Shown: one piece after another, positions 7,536 to 17,066 of the stretch
How positions within the stretch are numbered: position 1 is the first letter of the stretch
How the letters are laid out: every line of letters begins with the position of its first letter
Notes under the pieces: generated by a model
Database searches by the model: none
What the model was told of the DNA's origin: nothing
What the model saw: only the letters and a program-made list of their open reading frames with translations
Program-made: the position numbers and the translations under genes
Source: Alcanivorax sp. DP30
Lineage (GTDB): Bacteria > Pseudomonadota > Gammaproteobacteria > Pseudomonadales > Alcanivoracaceae
DNA: 64,000 nt
NCBI RefSeq assembly: GCF_009882945.1
Contig: NZ_WTUY01000001.1
Location: 46,620 to 110,619, forward strand
Reading direction: 5' to 3'

Positions 7536-8213
7536 ATGAACGCCGATTCCATTACCCTTGCCGATGCCCTCAGGCAGCGCCGTTCCGTGCGCGGTTTTCT
7601 GGACAAGCCAGTACCCCAGGCCGTGCTCGATGAGGTGTTCGCCCTGGCCCAGCATGCTCCTTCCAACTGCAATATCCAGCCCTGGCAGGTGTGGGTGGCC
7701 AGCGGGCAGGCCCGCGATACCCTCCGGGATCGCATGGTGGAAAAGGTCAGTCAGGGGGTTCCGTTCGAGCCGGATTACGACAGCCTTCCCCGCTTCGAAG
7801 GGGTTTATCGTGACCGACAGGTGGATTGTGCCATGGCGCTGTACGGCAGCATGGGCATTGCCCGTGAAGACCGGGAGGGCCGCCGTCAGGCAGAGCTGCG
7901 CAATTTCCAGTTGTTCGATGCGCCCCATGTGGCCTTTATTGGTATGGAGAAGGCGTTTGGCGTGACTGTGGCACTGGATGTGGGCATGTATGTCCAGTCT
8001 CTGCTGCTGACATTGAGTGCCTATGGCTTAGGTGCTTGCGCCCAGGGCAGCATGCGTTACTACCCGGCGGATGTGCGCGAAATACTGGGTATTGCGGATA
8101 GTACCGCCATCGTGCTGGGAATCAGCTTTGGCTATGAAGATCCCTCCATCGCCGCCAACAAGACCCGGGTAGGGCGGGTATCTGTGCAGGATTCTGTTCG
8201 TTTCTGCGACTGA
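7536..8213 (+). CDS. Nitroreductase-family FMN oxidoreductase
   Basis: 225 residues with CAGGAG a few bases upstream of the ATG. The N-terminal RQRRSVRGF segment binds FMN phosphate, and APSNCNIQPWQVWV (about 41-54) is the classic nitroreductase signature. A second FMN-contacting region, LTLSAYGLGACAQGS, lies about residues 155-170. The family reduces nitro groups, quinones or flavins with NAD(P)H in the cytoplasm as homodimers; the true substrate cannot be read from sequence. It is followed by an ABM monooxygenase on the same strand, but with an apparent promoter between them. Confidence 0.88.
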   Translation: MNADSITLADALRQRRSVRGFLDKPVPQAVLDEVFALAQHAPSNCNIQPWQVWVASGQARDTLRDRMVEKVSQGVPFEPDYDSLPRFEGVYRDRQVDCAMALYGSMGIAREDREGRRQAELRNFQLFDAPHVAFIGMEKAFGVTVALDVGMYVQSLLLTLSAYGLGACAQGSMRYYPADVREILGIADSTAIVLGISFGYEDPSIAANKTRVGRVSVQDSVRFCD

Positions 8214-8252
8214 GCTGTTGGGGGAAGGGTGCCGGCAGACGTGTGAAAAATG

Positions 8253-8261
8253 TGCTATCAT
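8253..8261 (+). promoter_or_regulatory. Extended -10 promoter candidate for the ABM gene
   Basis: TGC-TATCAT fits an extended -10 element 31 bases ahead of the ATG at 8293; no good -35 box lies at the right distance. Confidence 0.4.
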
Positions 8262-8292
8262 GGTCGTTTTCCTCTAGCGGTTCCCCTCCTCC

Positions 8293-8655
8293 ATGATCAT
8301 TGTTAAAGGCACGTTCCCCATCAAGGCAGATCTCCAGCCTGAAGCGCTGGATCTGGTCCAGGATCTGGCTTGTGCGTCTCGCAAGGAGTCGGGCTGCCTG
8401 TCCTATGAGGTTTACGTGCAGGCTGATGATCCCCGGGTGATTATGGTCTGGCAGCAGTGGAGCAATCTGGACGCGTTGGAAATCCACTTCGGCTCTGATC
8501 ATGTGGATGCCTTTCTGGATGCCATCCCTGACATGATTGACGGCGAGGTTCTCTCTGCCCGTTATGACGTGAGCAGTGTCGACGGGGAGCCCATTGTTGA
8601 AGACGTTCAGGACATTGCCCCGCTGGTGCTGGCGGGTAACATCACCATTCACTGA
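8293..8655 (+). CDS. Antibiotic biosynthesis monooxygenase (ABM)-domain protein
   Basis: 120 residues. The first 95 form one ABM/YgiN-like domain: VKGTFPIKADLQPEALDLVQ, then SRKESGCLSYEVY and VWQQWSNLDALEIHF, the strand-helix order of dimeric alpha+beta-barrel quinol monooxygenases. A short beta-rich tail follows. The likely role is oxidation of a quinone or aromatic, or detoxification, without a bound cofactor. The bases before the ATG are pyrimidine-rich (CCCCTCCTCC) and carry no Shine-Dalgarno, which is unusual here. Confidence 0.8.
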   Translation: MIIVKGTFPIKADLQPEALDLVQDLACASRKESGCLSYEVYVQADDPRVIMVWQQWSNLDALEIHFGSDHVDAFLDAIPDMIDGEVLSARYDVSSVDGEPIVEDVQDIAPLVLAGNITIH

Positions 8656-8759
8656 TCGATTGTTCAGCATGCTTCATGCAACACGCGAGTGTCGTTTCTG
8701 ACCCGTGCCTGATGCGCCTGTACTGAGGTACCCTGTGAGACCCTGGTGCAGGAGCCTTC

Positions 8760-9689
8760 ATGAAAACCCGAATTGATTCCGTTGAAGATATCACCCGCAG
8801 TTTTGCCGAGCAGGGCTATATCTGCAGTGACCAGATTGCGCTGGCTGTTTATCTGGCTGCCCAGCTGCACAAGCCCGTGCTGGTGGAGGGGCCGCCCGGT
8901 GTGGGCAAAACCGAACTTGCCAAGGCGGCCGCTGCTTTTCTGGAAGCGCCGCTGATTCGCCTGCAGTGCTATGAAGGGCTGGATGAAAGCCGTGCACTGT
9001 ACGAATGGAAGTATGGCAAGCAGCTGCTCTATACCCAGCTACTTCGCGACAAGCTGGGCGGCATGCTGGCGGATACAGATAGTCTGGACGCCAGCATGGC
9101 GCGTCTCGGGGATCTGGGTGAAGCCTTCTACAGCGAGACCTTTCTCGAGCCGCGGCCGTTGCTGCAGGCGCTGCGTAGCGAAGAGCCTGCGGTGTTGTTG
9201 ATTGACGAGATCGACAAGGCGGATCAGGAGTTCGAAGCTTTCCTGCTTGAACTGTTATCGGATTTTCAGATTTCCATTCCCGAGATGGGCACCGTCACTG
9301 CCCGCCATCAGCCGCTGGTGCTGCTCACCAGTAATGACCAGCGGGAATTGTCCGATGCGCTCAAGCGGCGCTGTTTGCATCTCTATATCCCCTATCCGGA
9401 AGCGGCCCATGAGGCGGCCATCGTGGCCGCCCGTGTCCCGGAGCTGGAGTCCGAGCTGCGCGAACAGCTGGTGGCGTTCATTCAGTATCTTCGCGAACAG
9501 GAAATGAAAAAGCTGCCGGCAATTTCCGAAACCCTGGACTGGGCGCGGGCGCTGGTGTTGCTGCATGCAGACAGCCTTGATCAGGCCGTGGTGGCGGATA
9601 CCTTGAACCTGGTGCTGAAGACCGAGCAGGATGTGACTCTGGCCCGGGAACTGCTGCCGGCCTGGCTTCGCAAGTTCGGTAAGCGCTGA
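8760..9689 (+). CDS. MoxR-family AAA+ ATPase
   Basis: 309 residues. Walker A GPPGVGKTEL (about 44-53), Walker B AVLLIDEIDKAD (about 145-156), sensor-1 LLTSND and an RRCLHLYIPYP arginine-finger region are all present, defining the MoxR AAA+ clade. These ATPases act as chaperones that insert cofactors or activate target complexes, usually with a VWA-domain partner encoded next door. Here the stop codon overlaps the start of the VWA gene by one base. The target complex is not encoded nearby, so its client is unknown. Confidence 0.88.
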   Translation: MKTRIDSVEDITRSFAEQGYICSDQIALAVYLAAQLHKPVLVEGPPGVGKTELAKAAAAFLEAPLIRLQCYEGLDESRALYEWKYGKQLLYTQLLRDKLGGMLADTDSLDASMARLGDLGEAFYSETFLEPRPLLQALRSEEPAVLLIDEIDKADQEFEAFLLELLSDFQISIPEMGTVTARHQPLVLLTSNDQRELSDALKRRCLHLYIPYPEAAHEAAIVAARVPELESELREQLVAFIQYLREQEMKKLPAISETLDWARALVLLHADSLDQAVVADTLNLVLKTEQDVTLARELLPAWLRKFGKR

Positions 9690-11068
9690 TGCTGTCACGC
9701 CGGTTGTCCGAGTTTGTGCAGGCCCTGCGCGGTGCCGGCCTGCGTATTTCGCCAGATGAGGCCACCATTGCCATGCAGGCTGTGGCGCTGGTGGGTTACG
9801 ACTCCCGGCGGCGTTTTCACGATGTGCTGTCTATAAGTCTGGTCAAGGAAGAGCAGCACCGGGCGGCCTTTGAGGAAACCTTCGCCCGGTACTTCGAGGG
9901 CGAGAGGCGGCAAGCAGACAAGGCAGGAGATGAAGAGGTGGCCGCCGGCATGCCAGAGGCACTGGGACCTGGTGACGCAGAGGCATCGGGTGATGCTGAT
10001 GGTGAATCGGCCAGCCCGGAACTGGATGCGCTGCTCTCGGCCAGTGCCGACCAGTTGCAGCAGCGCATGGCTGAGGCCGCCGCCGCCATGGACTTTACGC
10101 AAATGCAGGTGATTACCCAGCAGGGCCTCTACACGCGGCGGTTACTCATGAACATGGGGATGGGCGCCGTGGATGATCGGGTGCTGCAATTGTCACGCGG
10201 TGGTGCGGCTGCTGAAGCCCGGGCGGATGGGTTGCGCCAGTGGCGAGGGCAGGTGCGTGAGCAGGCGGCCAGCCTGGTGCGGCGACAATTTCTGTTGCAT
10301 GGGGCGGCCCGCGGTCGGGAGCTGCGTGAACAGACCATGCGTCAGGTGGCGTTTCGGGATTTGCGTGAATTTCGCGAGGTCAAATCCCTGGTGCGCAAGA
10401 TGGCGAGGCGGCTGGCCAGCGCCCACCAGCGGCGCATGAAGGTGGCCAGGCGGGGGCAGCTGGATGCCCGACGCACTCTGGGGCGGAGCATTCGTCACGA
10501 TGGAGTGCCTGCCTCGTTGGTATGGCGTCGCAAGCCACCACAAAAAAGTCGAGTGATGGTGATCTGTGATGTCTCCAGTTCAGTAAGTGATGCAGCCCGG
10601 TTTCTGCTGCAGTTTTTGTACGCATTAAATGATGTGCTGCCACGGGTCCGAAGCTTCGCCTTTGCGTCCCGTTTTGATGAGATCAGCGAGGATTTCCTGC
10701 GCTTCCCTCCAGATGTGGCAGTAGCGCGGGTGCTGGACAGGTTGTCTGGCAGTGGGACGGATTACGGGGAGATGCTGGAAGGCTTTCTCCGTCTGTGTGA
10801 GGGGCCGCTGGATCGCCATACCACGGTGATCATTCTGGGTGATGCGCGCAATAACTACCTGCCGGAAAGGGCCGAGCTACTGGGCCAGATCCGGCGACGT
10901 GTAAAACAGGTCTGGTGGCTCAACCCGGAGTCGCGCAGTCAATGGAATAGTGGCGATGCAGTCATGGCCAGTTACCTGCCCCACTGTCGGGTGGCCAGAC
11001 GTTGCGCCAACCTTGAAGACCTGGAGCGGGTGGTGGACGGGCTGCTGGGCAGCCTGCGTCCGGCTTGA
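9689..11068 (+). CDS. VWA-domain protein, CoxE-like
   Basis: 459 residues. The N-terminal part is helical and charged, with an acidic linker about residues 75-115. The C-terminal half carries a von Willebrand A domain beginning MVICDVSSSVSD (a DxSxS metal-ion site) with later SGTDYGEML and VIILGDARNN segments, as in CoxE-type MoxR partners. It starts inside the stop of the MoxR gene, so the two are translationally coupled and should act as a pair. It converges with the sensor kinase gene. Confidence 0.85.
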   Translation: MLSRRLSEFVQALRGAGLRISPDEATIAMQAVALVGYDSRRRFHDVLSISLVKEEQHRAAFEETFARYFEGERRQADKAGDEEVAAGMPEALGPGDAEASGDADGESASPELDALLSASADQLQQRMAEAAAAMDFTQMQVITQQGLYTRRLLMNMGMGAVDDRVLQLSRGGAAAEARADGLRQWRGQVREQAASLVRRQFLLHGAARGRELREQTMRQVAFRDLREFREVKSLVRKMARRLASAHQRRMKVARRGQLDARRTLGRSIRHDGVPASLVWRRKPPQKSRVMVICDVSSSVSDAARFLLQFLYALNDVLPRVRSFAFASRFDEISEDFLRFPPDVAVARVLDRLSGSGTDYGEMLEGFLRLCEGPLDRHTTVIILGDARNNYLPERAELLGQIRRRVKQVWWLNPESRSQWNSGDAVMASYLPHCRVARRCANLEDLERVVDGLLGSLRPA

Positions 11069-11092
11069 GACAGGGGCTGGCTGTGCCGCTAT

Positions 11093-13507
11093 TCAGGTGC
11101 CCCGCCCGGAGAGACGGATGTCCGGGTCGCGGAGAACCCGCTTCAGTGTCATCAGCAGGCGTTCACTGTTGATGGGTTTGGCCAGGTGGCCGACCATGCC
11201 GGCATCGTGGCACGCCTGAATCTTGTCCGGCACCGCATGGGCGGTGAGGGCGATAATGGGCACGCGGGGCAGGCGTCCTTCTTTCTGCAGCTTGAGAATG
11301 GCGCGCGATGTTTCGAACCCGTCCATCTCCGGCATTTCGCAATCCATCAGTATCAGGTCAAAGGACTCCGCTTCGGACAGCAATACGGCGATGGCCTCCA
11401 TGCCGCTTTCCGCCACTTCAGTGGTGTAACCCAGTTTCTTGCAAAGCCCTTCCGCGACCATCAGATTGATGTGGTTGTCGTCCACAATCAGCAGCCGGCC
11501 GCCAGAGCGGGTAATATCGGTAACTTCCGGTACGGACGGGAGTTGCGTGCCGGCTTCGGTGACAGGAAGTGGTAAGCGGAACCAGAATCGCGAGCCTTCA
11601 TTTCTGCGGCTGGTAACACCAATCTCTCCCCCCATTATTTCTACCAGCTGTTTGCAAATAGCCAGCCCCAGACCCGTGCCGCCGTAACGTCGGCTGGTGG
11701 AACTGTCGCCCTGCTGGAAGTGGTCGAACAGGTTGGTCAGTTGGTCGGCAGAAATGCCGATGCCGGTGTCCACCACTTCAAAAAACACATAGTCGCCATT
11801 GTCCTTGTCGCGTTGTGCGCTGAGCGTGATGCTGCCGTTGTTTGTGAATTTGACGGCATTGCTGATGAGGTTGACCAGAATCTGACGCAGCCGCACTGGA
11901 TCGCCGATACAGAACTGGCCAAGTTCAGCGTCCAGTTCGTTGGTCAGGGAATTGGAGTGTACCCGTGCCTTGTGCTGAAACAGTGCCGGTACATCGTTAA
12001 TCACCTCATGCAGATTGAAGCGGGTCTGTTCGATTGGCATCTTGCCGGCTTCGATGCGGGAGTAATCAAGGATGTCGTTGATCAGGTTGAGCAGGCTGTT
12101 GCCGGATTGCTCAATGATATTCAGATTGTGTTGCTGCTCATTATTGAGCGGCGAGTTTTTCAGCATGTCCACGGTGCCGATGATGCCGTTCAGCGGGGTG
12201 CGGATTTCGTGGCTCATGACGGCCAGAAATTCGCTGCGCGCGCTAAGCGCGCTGTTGAGTTCCCGGGTGCGCTCTTCGACCCGTTGTTCCAGCGCCTCAT
12301 TGGCTTCGCGCTGGATACGGGCATTCTCGCTTTTCAGTACTGTCATGCGATGGGCAAGGGCGAAAGACAGTAGCACCGCTTCGAGAAAGGTGCCTAGCTG
12401 CATGATGTTCTCGATCATCCAGCTTGCGTCTATCAACTGGAAAGTCTTGAGGATGAACACCGAGGTGGCGATGGCGACAGACAGGAATGCGAGCAGGAAA
12501 TACCGTGCCGGGCTGTAGCCCTGGAAGATCAGGCTCGCCGACAGTACCACCATGATGAAGGGCCATGGCAGGGCGGCTGCGCTGGTGATCTGGATGCTGT
12601 AGTGGAAGCTGAGCAGGGTGAACGGTATCGACACCAGCGCGAGAGCGGTGACCCAGCGGATTACGCGACTCATTCTTGGCAGTCGCGAACGCAGCTCCAG
12701 GAAATGCATCACGAACAGCATTGAAAAGGCCAGGGTCAGCAGGTTGAGCACTGGCAGTGAATAGTGATTCCACATCGGGAAGTCCGGCCATAGCCACTGG
12801 TAGCTGAGTCCCTCCCGGGTGAAGAGGTTAAGGCCGAAGGTGCCTAGATACAGTACATAGAGCAGGTAGCTGGGTTCGCGGATGGAAAAGAAAAGCAGCA
12901 GGTTGAACATGCACATGGCGATGATTGCGCCATAGTAGATGCCGTGAAGGAGAGAAATCTGGTTGTCCTGCTGACTGAATGCTACCGGTGTCTTGATGCT
13001 GACCGGCATTTCAATCACGTTGTCGCCCTGTGCGCGCATCAACAGATAGCTGCGGTCCTGGGGCGGGAAGCTCTGCAAACTAATCAGGTGGTAATGACGA
13101 AATTCCCGCTCGTTGAAGGGGATGCGATCGCCCATGCGTTGATGATCAATGGCATTGCCGTTGCGATCAAACAGGTAGATATCCAGATAATCCAGATGGG
13201 GGCGAGCAATACGCAGGAACCAGTAAGGGAACCGGGTATTGTTGTCCAGGGTGATCAGAAACCATTGCAGGCCATCCTGGAATCCCAGTGAGGGGTATTG
13301 GCTGTCCAGGGTTGTGCCTGCTCCTTCACGCAGTATCTGGAAGGCTGTGCTGGGAGTCAGGCGATGGTCCGGGTCGGCGAGCCACTGCATGCCGATGGCG
13401 CCCTGATACTCATGTTTGTCTTCCGTCAGGGTAAGACTGTGGCCCAGTAATGGCAGCATGAGAGCCATCACTATGAGCCCCATTGGCAAGACGCGTCCCA
13501 TTATCAT
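11093..13507 (-). CDS. Hybrid sensor histidine kinase, 7TMR-DISM type
   Basis: 804 residues. A signal-like N terminus precedes a periplasmic domain of the 7TMR-DISM extracellular type (about 25-180) and seven membrane segments (about 185-385) with [21 protein letters not shown] short coiled coil then leads to the HisKA domain [18 protein letters not shown] (His 433), an ATPase domain ([15 protein letters not shown]) and a C-terminal receiver [10 protein letters not shown] with phospho-acceptor Asp 722 ([13 protein letters not shown]). A histidine phosphotransfer partner would be encoded elsewhere. Such receptors often sense carbohydrates or surface cues; no ligand can be assigned. Confidence 0.9.
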   Translation of the reverse strand: MIMGRVLPMGLIVMALMLPLLGHSLTLTEDKHEYQGAIGMQWLADPDHRLTPSTAFQILREGAGTTLDSQYPSLGFQDGLQWFLITLDNNTRFPYWFLRIARPHLDYLDIYLFDRNGNAIDHQRMGDRIPFNEREFRHYHLISLQSFPPQDRSYLLMRAQGDNVIEMPVSIKTPVAFSQQDNQISLLHGIYYGAIIAMCMFNLLLFFSIREPSYLLYVLYLGTFGLNLFTREGLSYQWLWPDFPMWNHYSLPVLNLLTLAFSMLFVMHFLELRSRLPRMSRVIRWVTALALVSIPFTLLSFHYSIQITSAAALPWPFIMVVLSASLIFQGYSPARYFLLAFLSVAIATSVFILKTFQLIDASWMIENIMQLGTFLEAVLLSFALAHRMTVLKSENARIQREANEALEQRVEERTRELNSALSARSEFLAVMSHEIRTPLNGIIGTVDMLKNSPLNNEQQHNLNIIEQSGNSLLNLINDILDYSRIEAGKMPIEQTRFNLHEVINDVPALFQHKARVHSNSLTNELDAELGQFCIGDPVRLRQILVNLISNAVKFTNNGSITLSAQRDKDNGDYVFFEVVDTGIGISADQLTNLFDHFQQGDSSTSRRYGGTGLGLAICKQLVEIMGGEIGVTSRRNEGSRFWFRLPLPVTEAGTQLPSVPEVTDITRSGGRLLIVDDNHINLMVAEGLCKKLGYTTEVAESGMEAIAVLLSEAESFDLILMDCEMPEMDGFETSRAILKLQKEGRLPRVPIIALTAHAVPDKIQACHDAGMVGHLAKPINSERLLMTLKRVLRDPDIRLSGRGT

Positions 13508-13709
13508 TCCCGATCCTGTTATTGGCAGTTATCTGGACCTGTCTGGTCTTGGGATTGATTCAATGCTAGTCACGGCTACTCTGCGAAGCCCTGAATACAG
13601 GGGGCCGGACAAGTTCTGGATCCGATTTTACAGAATTTACCGGAATAACAGGAACATTGCGCCTATCTGTGTTTCGAATTTACTGACTGAATTGGAAAAG
13701 GAGTCTCGA

Positions 13710-14261
13710 ATGAAAGTCTGGATGCGTGGTGCACTGGTGTTGTCCTGTTCGCTTGTGGCTGGTCAGGAGGCCTGGGCGACGGGCCCGTATGTCGGGGGCA
13801 GCTATAGCCAGATTCAATACGACAATGAAGAGTTTGACACCGATACCCTGAAAATTGATGCAGCGACAGTGAATGCCGGCTTTGAAGTGACGGATTTTCT
13901 GGCGCTGGAAGCCCGCGGTGGTGTGGGCCTGAATGAGGATTCCCAGGGCATTGCTGATTTTGAGCTGGATCACCTCTACGGTGGTTATGTGAAACTGGGT
14001 GCGCCCATCAGCGACACTGTTCGCCCCTATGTGATTGGGGGTTATACCAAGGCGAAAGGTACGGTTTCCGCGGATGGTGAAGTTGCCGGCGTGACGTATT
14101 CGTTCAGCGACAGTGAAAACTTCGAGGATGAGTCCTGGGGTGCTGGTCTGGACATGAATATCACCGACACCCTGGGTGCCAACCTGGAATACATGCGCTA
14201 CATCGATACCGACGAGGAAGAGATTTCCGGTATCAGCGTAGGGCTTCGCTCAGCCTTCTGA
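13710..14261 (+). CDS. Small outer-membrane beta-barrel protein
   Basis: 183 residues from the ATG at 13710, preceded by AAAAGGAG; the open frame extends upstream but without coding character. A signal peptide ends at about AWA-TG. The mature part begins GPYVGGSYSQ and alternates amphipathic strands typical of OmpA-like or OprF-like 8-strand barrels. It ends in Phe (LRSAF), the usual C-terminal signal for the Bam machine. No peptidoglycan-binding domain. It stands alone with a strong terminator; the function is unknown. Confidence 0.85.
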   Translation: MKVWMRGALVLSCSLVAGQEAWATGPYVGGSYSQIQYDNEEFDTDTLKIDAATVNAGFEVTDFLALEARGGVGLNEDSQGIADFELDHLYGGYVKLGAPISDTVRPYVIGGYTKAKGTVSADGEVAGVTYSFSDSENFEDESWGAGLDMNITDTLGANLEYMRYIDTDEEEISGISVGLRSAF

Positions 14262-14290
14262 TTGCACTGACAATCACAATCTTACCGATG

Positions 14291-14332
14291 AAAAAGGCCC
14301 GGCTACCTCAACAGGTGGCCGGGCCTTTTTTT
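14291..14332. terminator. Bidirectional rho-independent terminator
   Basis: A stem with GGCCCGGC and GCCGGGCC at its core and A/T runs on both sides lies between the converging barrel gene and ABC1 kinase gene, and could serve both. Confidence 0.85.
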
Positions 14333-14352
14333 GGGGGCGTCAGGAAGTGGGG

Positions 14353-15690
14353 TCAAGCGCTGGCGCGGTTTGAACCGTTCAGGGCTTTTTCCAGGTTTGG
14401 CCTGAAAGCCGCATTGACGCCCAGATTCATGAGTGTCCAGTAGTGGCCGCTGACCACCCGTTCGATGAGCAGGGTTCGCGGTGACGGCTGGAACTTCATC
14501 ATCTGTTCCAGCGGGGTCTTGCGTACCTGCTTCATAATGTCTGTATGCAGGTGCGAACTGGCGAAATCGAAAGGCTCGCTGGAAAAGGCACGCAACAGCA
14601 TCTCGATCCAGGTGGCGTAAAACTGGTCACTGACCTGCCCCTCCTGTTTGCGGGCGCCGAGAGTTTGCAGCAGGGCATCAAGCTGCCCCCAGTCCTGTTG
14701 CAGGGCCGCTTCAACGATGTCCCTGATCAGGTCGGCATCGGCGCCAGGAAGCCGTTTTACGGCGCCGAAGTCATACATCACGATGCTGCCGTCGGGACGA
14801 AAAGCAAAGTTGCCGGGGTGTGGATCGCAATGAACGGTGCGGAACCGGAAGATCTGCTCGCCGATGGCATCAAACAGACGCTCGCCAAGTAGATTCCGGG
14901 TGGTCTGGTCAAATCCGTTCTGGTCGTTGGCCTGCTCCAGCGGGGTGCCGGTTTCCAGGCTCAGGGTCAGCACTTTTTCGCTGGAGAGGGTGTCGTACAC
15001 GGTCGGGATGATCAGCCATGGCTGATGCTGGTGGAACTCCCTGAACTGGTTCAGGTTGCTGGCTTCCTGATGATAGTCCAGCTCTTCTTCCAGCTGATTG
15101 CGAATTTCGCGGAAAACGCCATCCAGGGCGGCTTCATCTACCTTGAGCAGGCTGCCAAGGCGAAGGATTCGGCGCAGGTGCTTCATGTCGGAATCGATAG
15201 ACTCCTTGACCGCGGGGTACTGAATCTTGACCACCACGTCGTCGCCTTCGTGGGTGGTAGCCCGGTGTACCTGCCCAATGGAAGCAGCAGCGAAGGGTGT
15301 TTCCTCGAAGCTGGCGAACAGTTCGCCGATGGTGTTTCCCAGTTCCCGCTCAAGCTGGCGACGGATGACATGGAACGGCATGGGGGCCGAGGCGTTCTGC
15401 AGCACCTTCAGCTGCTCACTGATCTCCCGGGGCAGGATATCCTGCATCTGCGAGGCGATCTGCCCCACTTTCATCACCGCACCTTTCATTTCTCCCAGCG
15501 TGGCGGCAACCTCTTTGCCGATATGTTGCATCAGCTTTTCACGGTCTGCGGCCTTGGCACTGTCCGACTGGAACAGCCCTTTCACCTGATGCCCTGCCAC
15601 GCGAGTCGCGATAGAGGTGGTCATGCCAGTCAGCCGGAACAGGCGTCCGGTGGTGGTGGTGGGGCGTTTGCGGCGGCGTGAGTCAGCCAT
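14353..15690 (-). CDS. ABC1/ADCK-type atypical kinase-like protein
   Basis: 445 residues. The family's KxGQ motif is GAVMKVGQIASQM (about 69-81) and the alanine-rich nucleotide loop is AAASIGQVHRA (about 132-142). Later comes HCDPHPGNFAF and a YDFGAVK metal-binding motif in place of the kinase DFG. This is the UbiB/COQ8 superfamily. It is shorter than UbiB and lacks UbiB's C-terminal membrane helices, so it is an ADCK-like paralogue rather than UbiB itself. A role in lipid or quinone homeostasis is inferred from the family. Confidence 0.85.
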   Translation of the reverse strand: MADSRRRKRPTTTTGRLFRLTGMTTSIATRVAGHQVKGLFQSDSAKAADREKLMQHIGKEVAATLGEMKGAVMKVGQIASQMQDILPREISEQLKVLQNASAPMPFHVIRRQLERELGNTIGELFASFEETPFAAASIGQVHRATTHEGDDVVVKIQYPAVKESIDSDMKHLRRILRLGSLLKVDEAALDGVFREIRNQLEEELDYHQEASNLNQFREFHQHQPWLIIPTVYDTLSSEKVLTLSLETGTPLEQANDQNGFDQTTRNLLGERLFDAIGEQIFRFRTVHCDPHPGNFAFRPDGSIVMYDFGAVKRLPGADADLIRDIVEAALQQDWGQLDALLQTLGARKQEGQVSDQFYATWIEMLLRAFSSEPFDFASSHLHTDIMKQVRKTPLEQMMKFQPSPRTLLIERVVSGHYWTLMNLGVNAAFRPNLEKALNGSNRASA

Positions 15691-15906
15691 GGTCTCTCTC
15701 GTAGCGGTCTGTTGGCGTTGTTATAACCGTTAACTTAGCGCCGATGGGTGAAGGCTGTACAGGGCTGGAGAGGACAGATCCATTGACCGCGATGGTAAGG
15801 AGTCAGCGCAGGATAGACAGGTTGCGAGTTTGAGTGGCGAAAAGATGTTGCGGTGTGATTGAGCAGGATGAGGCGCTCTGACCTGAGACGAGGAGGGCGA
15901 ATGGCA

Positions 15907-15936
15907 CAAAAGAAAGGGGCCAAAGATGGCCCCTAA
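15907..15936 (-). terminator. Rho-independent terminator of the phasin-like gene
   Basis: On the minus strand GGGGCC-atcttt-GGCCCC is followed by TTTCTTTT, about 30 bases past the phasin-like stop codon. Confidence 0.8.
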
Positions 15937-15966
15937 AAGGAGAGTAACAACAGAAAGGGTTCAGAA

Positions 15967-16395
15967 TCAGCTACGGTTCTGACCGGCAGAAACCAGTTCG
16001 TTGAACAGTTTCTCGCCTTCTTCACGTGCGGTGGCAACGGCGCCCAGGCCGGCCAGCACGAATTCATTGGTTTCTTCCGCTTTTTCGCCGCGTTCTTTCT
16101 TGCCGGCGGTAACCAGCTTCTCGTAGAAGGCCTGACGCTTTTCCGGAGCGTTGTCGAGCAGTTCGCGGGCAGCCAGCAGGGCGCCGCGACCGGCCAGCAG
16201 GGCCTTCGGCTTGCCTTCGGCTTCTTCACCGAATGCTTCGGTGCCAGTGGAAACGTACTTGTTCAACAGCTCTTCGGAGTTTTCTTCGGCCTTGTCATAG
16301 GCACCCAGGCCTGCCAGGTACAGTTTGTTGCCCAGTTCCTTGGCGCGGTTAACCAGAGTTTCGCTTTGTTCGCGCAGATCTTTCAGCTCGCCCAT
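15967..16395 (-). CDS. Phasin-like granule-associated protein
   Basis: 142 residues from the ATG at 16395, with AAGGAAG upstream on the minus strand. It is helical, charged and built of about three related units: LAGLGAYDKAEENSEELLNKY, LAGRGALLAARELLDN and LAGLGAVATAREEGEKLFNEL (about 27-47, 65-85 and 111-131). The LAGLGA...A...G..LF...V..G pattern is that of poly(hydroxyalkanoate) granule-associated (phasin) proteins. It is a single gene with its own terminator and a TATAAT-like box upstream. No PHA synthase is nearby, so it may coat other lipid inclusions or act as a general membrane/stress protein. Confidence 0.8.
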   Translation of the reverse strand: MGELKDLREQSETLVNRAKELGNKLYLAGLGAYDKAEENSEELLNKYVSTGTEAFGEEAEGKPKALLAGRGALLAARELLDNAPEKRQAFYEKLVTAGKKERGEKAEETNEFVLAGLGAVATAREEGEKLFNELVSAGQNRS

Positions 16396-16506
16396 GATGC
16401 ATACTTCCTTAAATTGTCCGGTGTAAAAATGTGCAGCAGTAAAACGCGCTGCGTGTTGGGAAGAGTAAGTGGGATTGGCTGTTAGGGGTGCCATATTTGT
16501 CAGACA

Positions 16507-16512
16507 ATTATA
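16507..16512 (-). promoter_or_regulatory. Consensus -10 box upstream of the phasin-like gene
   Basis: A perfect TATAAT on the minus strand lies about 112 bases before the phasin-like ATG. No good -35 match sits at 16-18 bases, so activation by another factor would be needed. Confidence 0.35.
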
Positions 16513-16680
16513 CATAGGGGCAATGGTCATCATGTTCCAAGGTGTGATATCCATCAAAGTCAGTACGCCAAACAACGCATGGTCGTTATTTCTTCCCATG
16601 CGTACACTGGCAAGAAAGAACTGAGGAGGCTTTGGTTGCGCAAGGCGTTATTCAGGGATTCGTGAGAGCAGAGGACAAGA

Positions 16681-17061
16681 ATGATAGAAAAATTCATCGC
16701 CAAAGTGCCGTCGCGGATCTGGGCCGAAGGGCGTCCAGGCAAAGTGAAGCAGTGGGAAGCCGAGTTCAATGTGGCCTCCTGGGTCAGGGTTGCGGGTGCT
16801 GCGGGGCAGGTGCAGCTGGTTGTGCGCTATGTGGACAGGACTAACGACCGGGCCGTATTGGTCGATACCGCTGAAGTGACCGGTGAAGGAAGTGCGTTGC
16901 TGTCCGGATCAATCCGCTTGCGGCTGAGTGCCGAGGTGGAGCAGGTGCAGGTGTCCCTTCGTCTTGCGGACCCCGCTATGAACTTCGTCGTGGAAGAGCT
17001 GTTTATGCAGCGCCGAGGCTCTGAGCTGGGCGCGTCGGACAAGCTGATTTCCAACTTCTGA
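16681..17061 (+). CDS. Conserved hypothetical protein
   Basis: 126 residues, starting at an ATG preceded by AGAGGA. It is predicted soluble and mostly beta-strand, alternating hydrophobic stretches such as VQLVVRYVDR and VQVSLRLADP, with no signal peptide, cysteine or catalytic motif. I do not recognise a family. It sits between the phasin-like gene (divergent) and a small minus-strand gene. Confidence 0.65.
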   Translation: MIEKFIAKVPSRIWAEGRPGKVKQWEAEFNVASWVRVAGAAGQVQLVVRYVDRTNDRAVLVDTAEVTGEGSALLSGSIRLRLSAEVEQVQVSLRLADPAMNFVVEELFMQRRGSELGASDKLISNF

Positions 17062-17066
17062 TTGTC

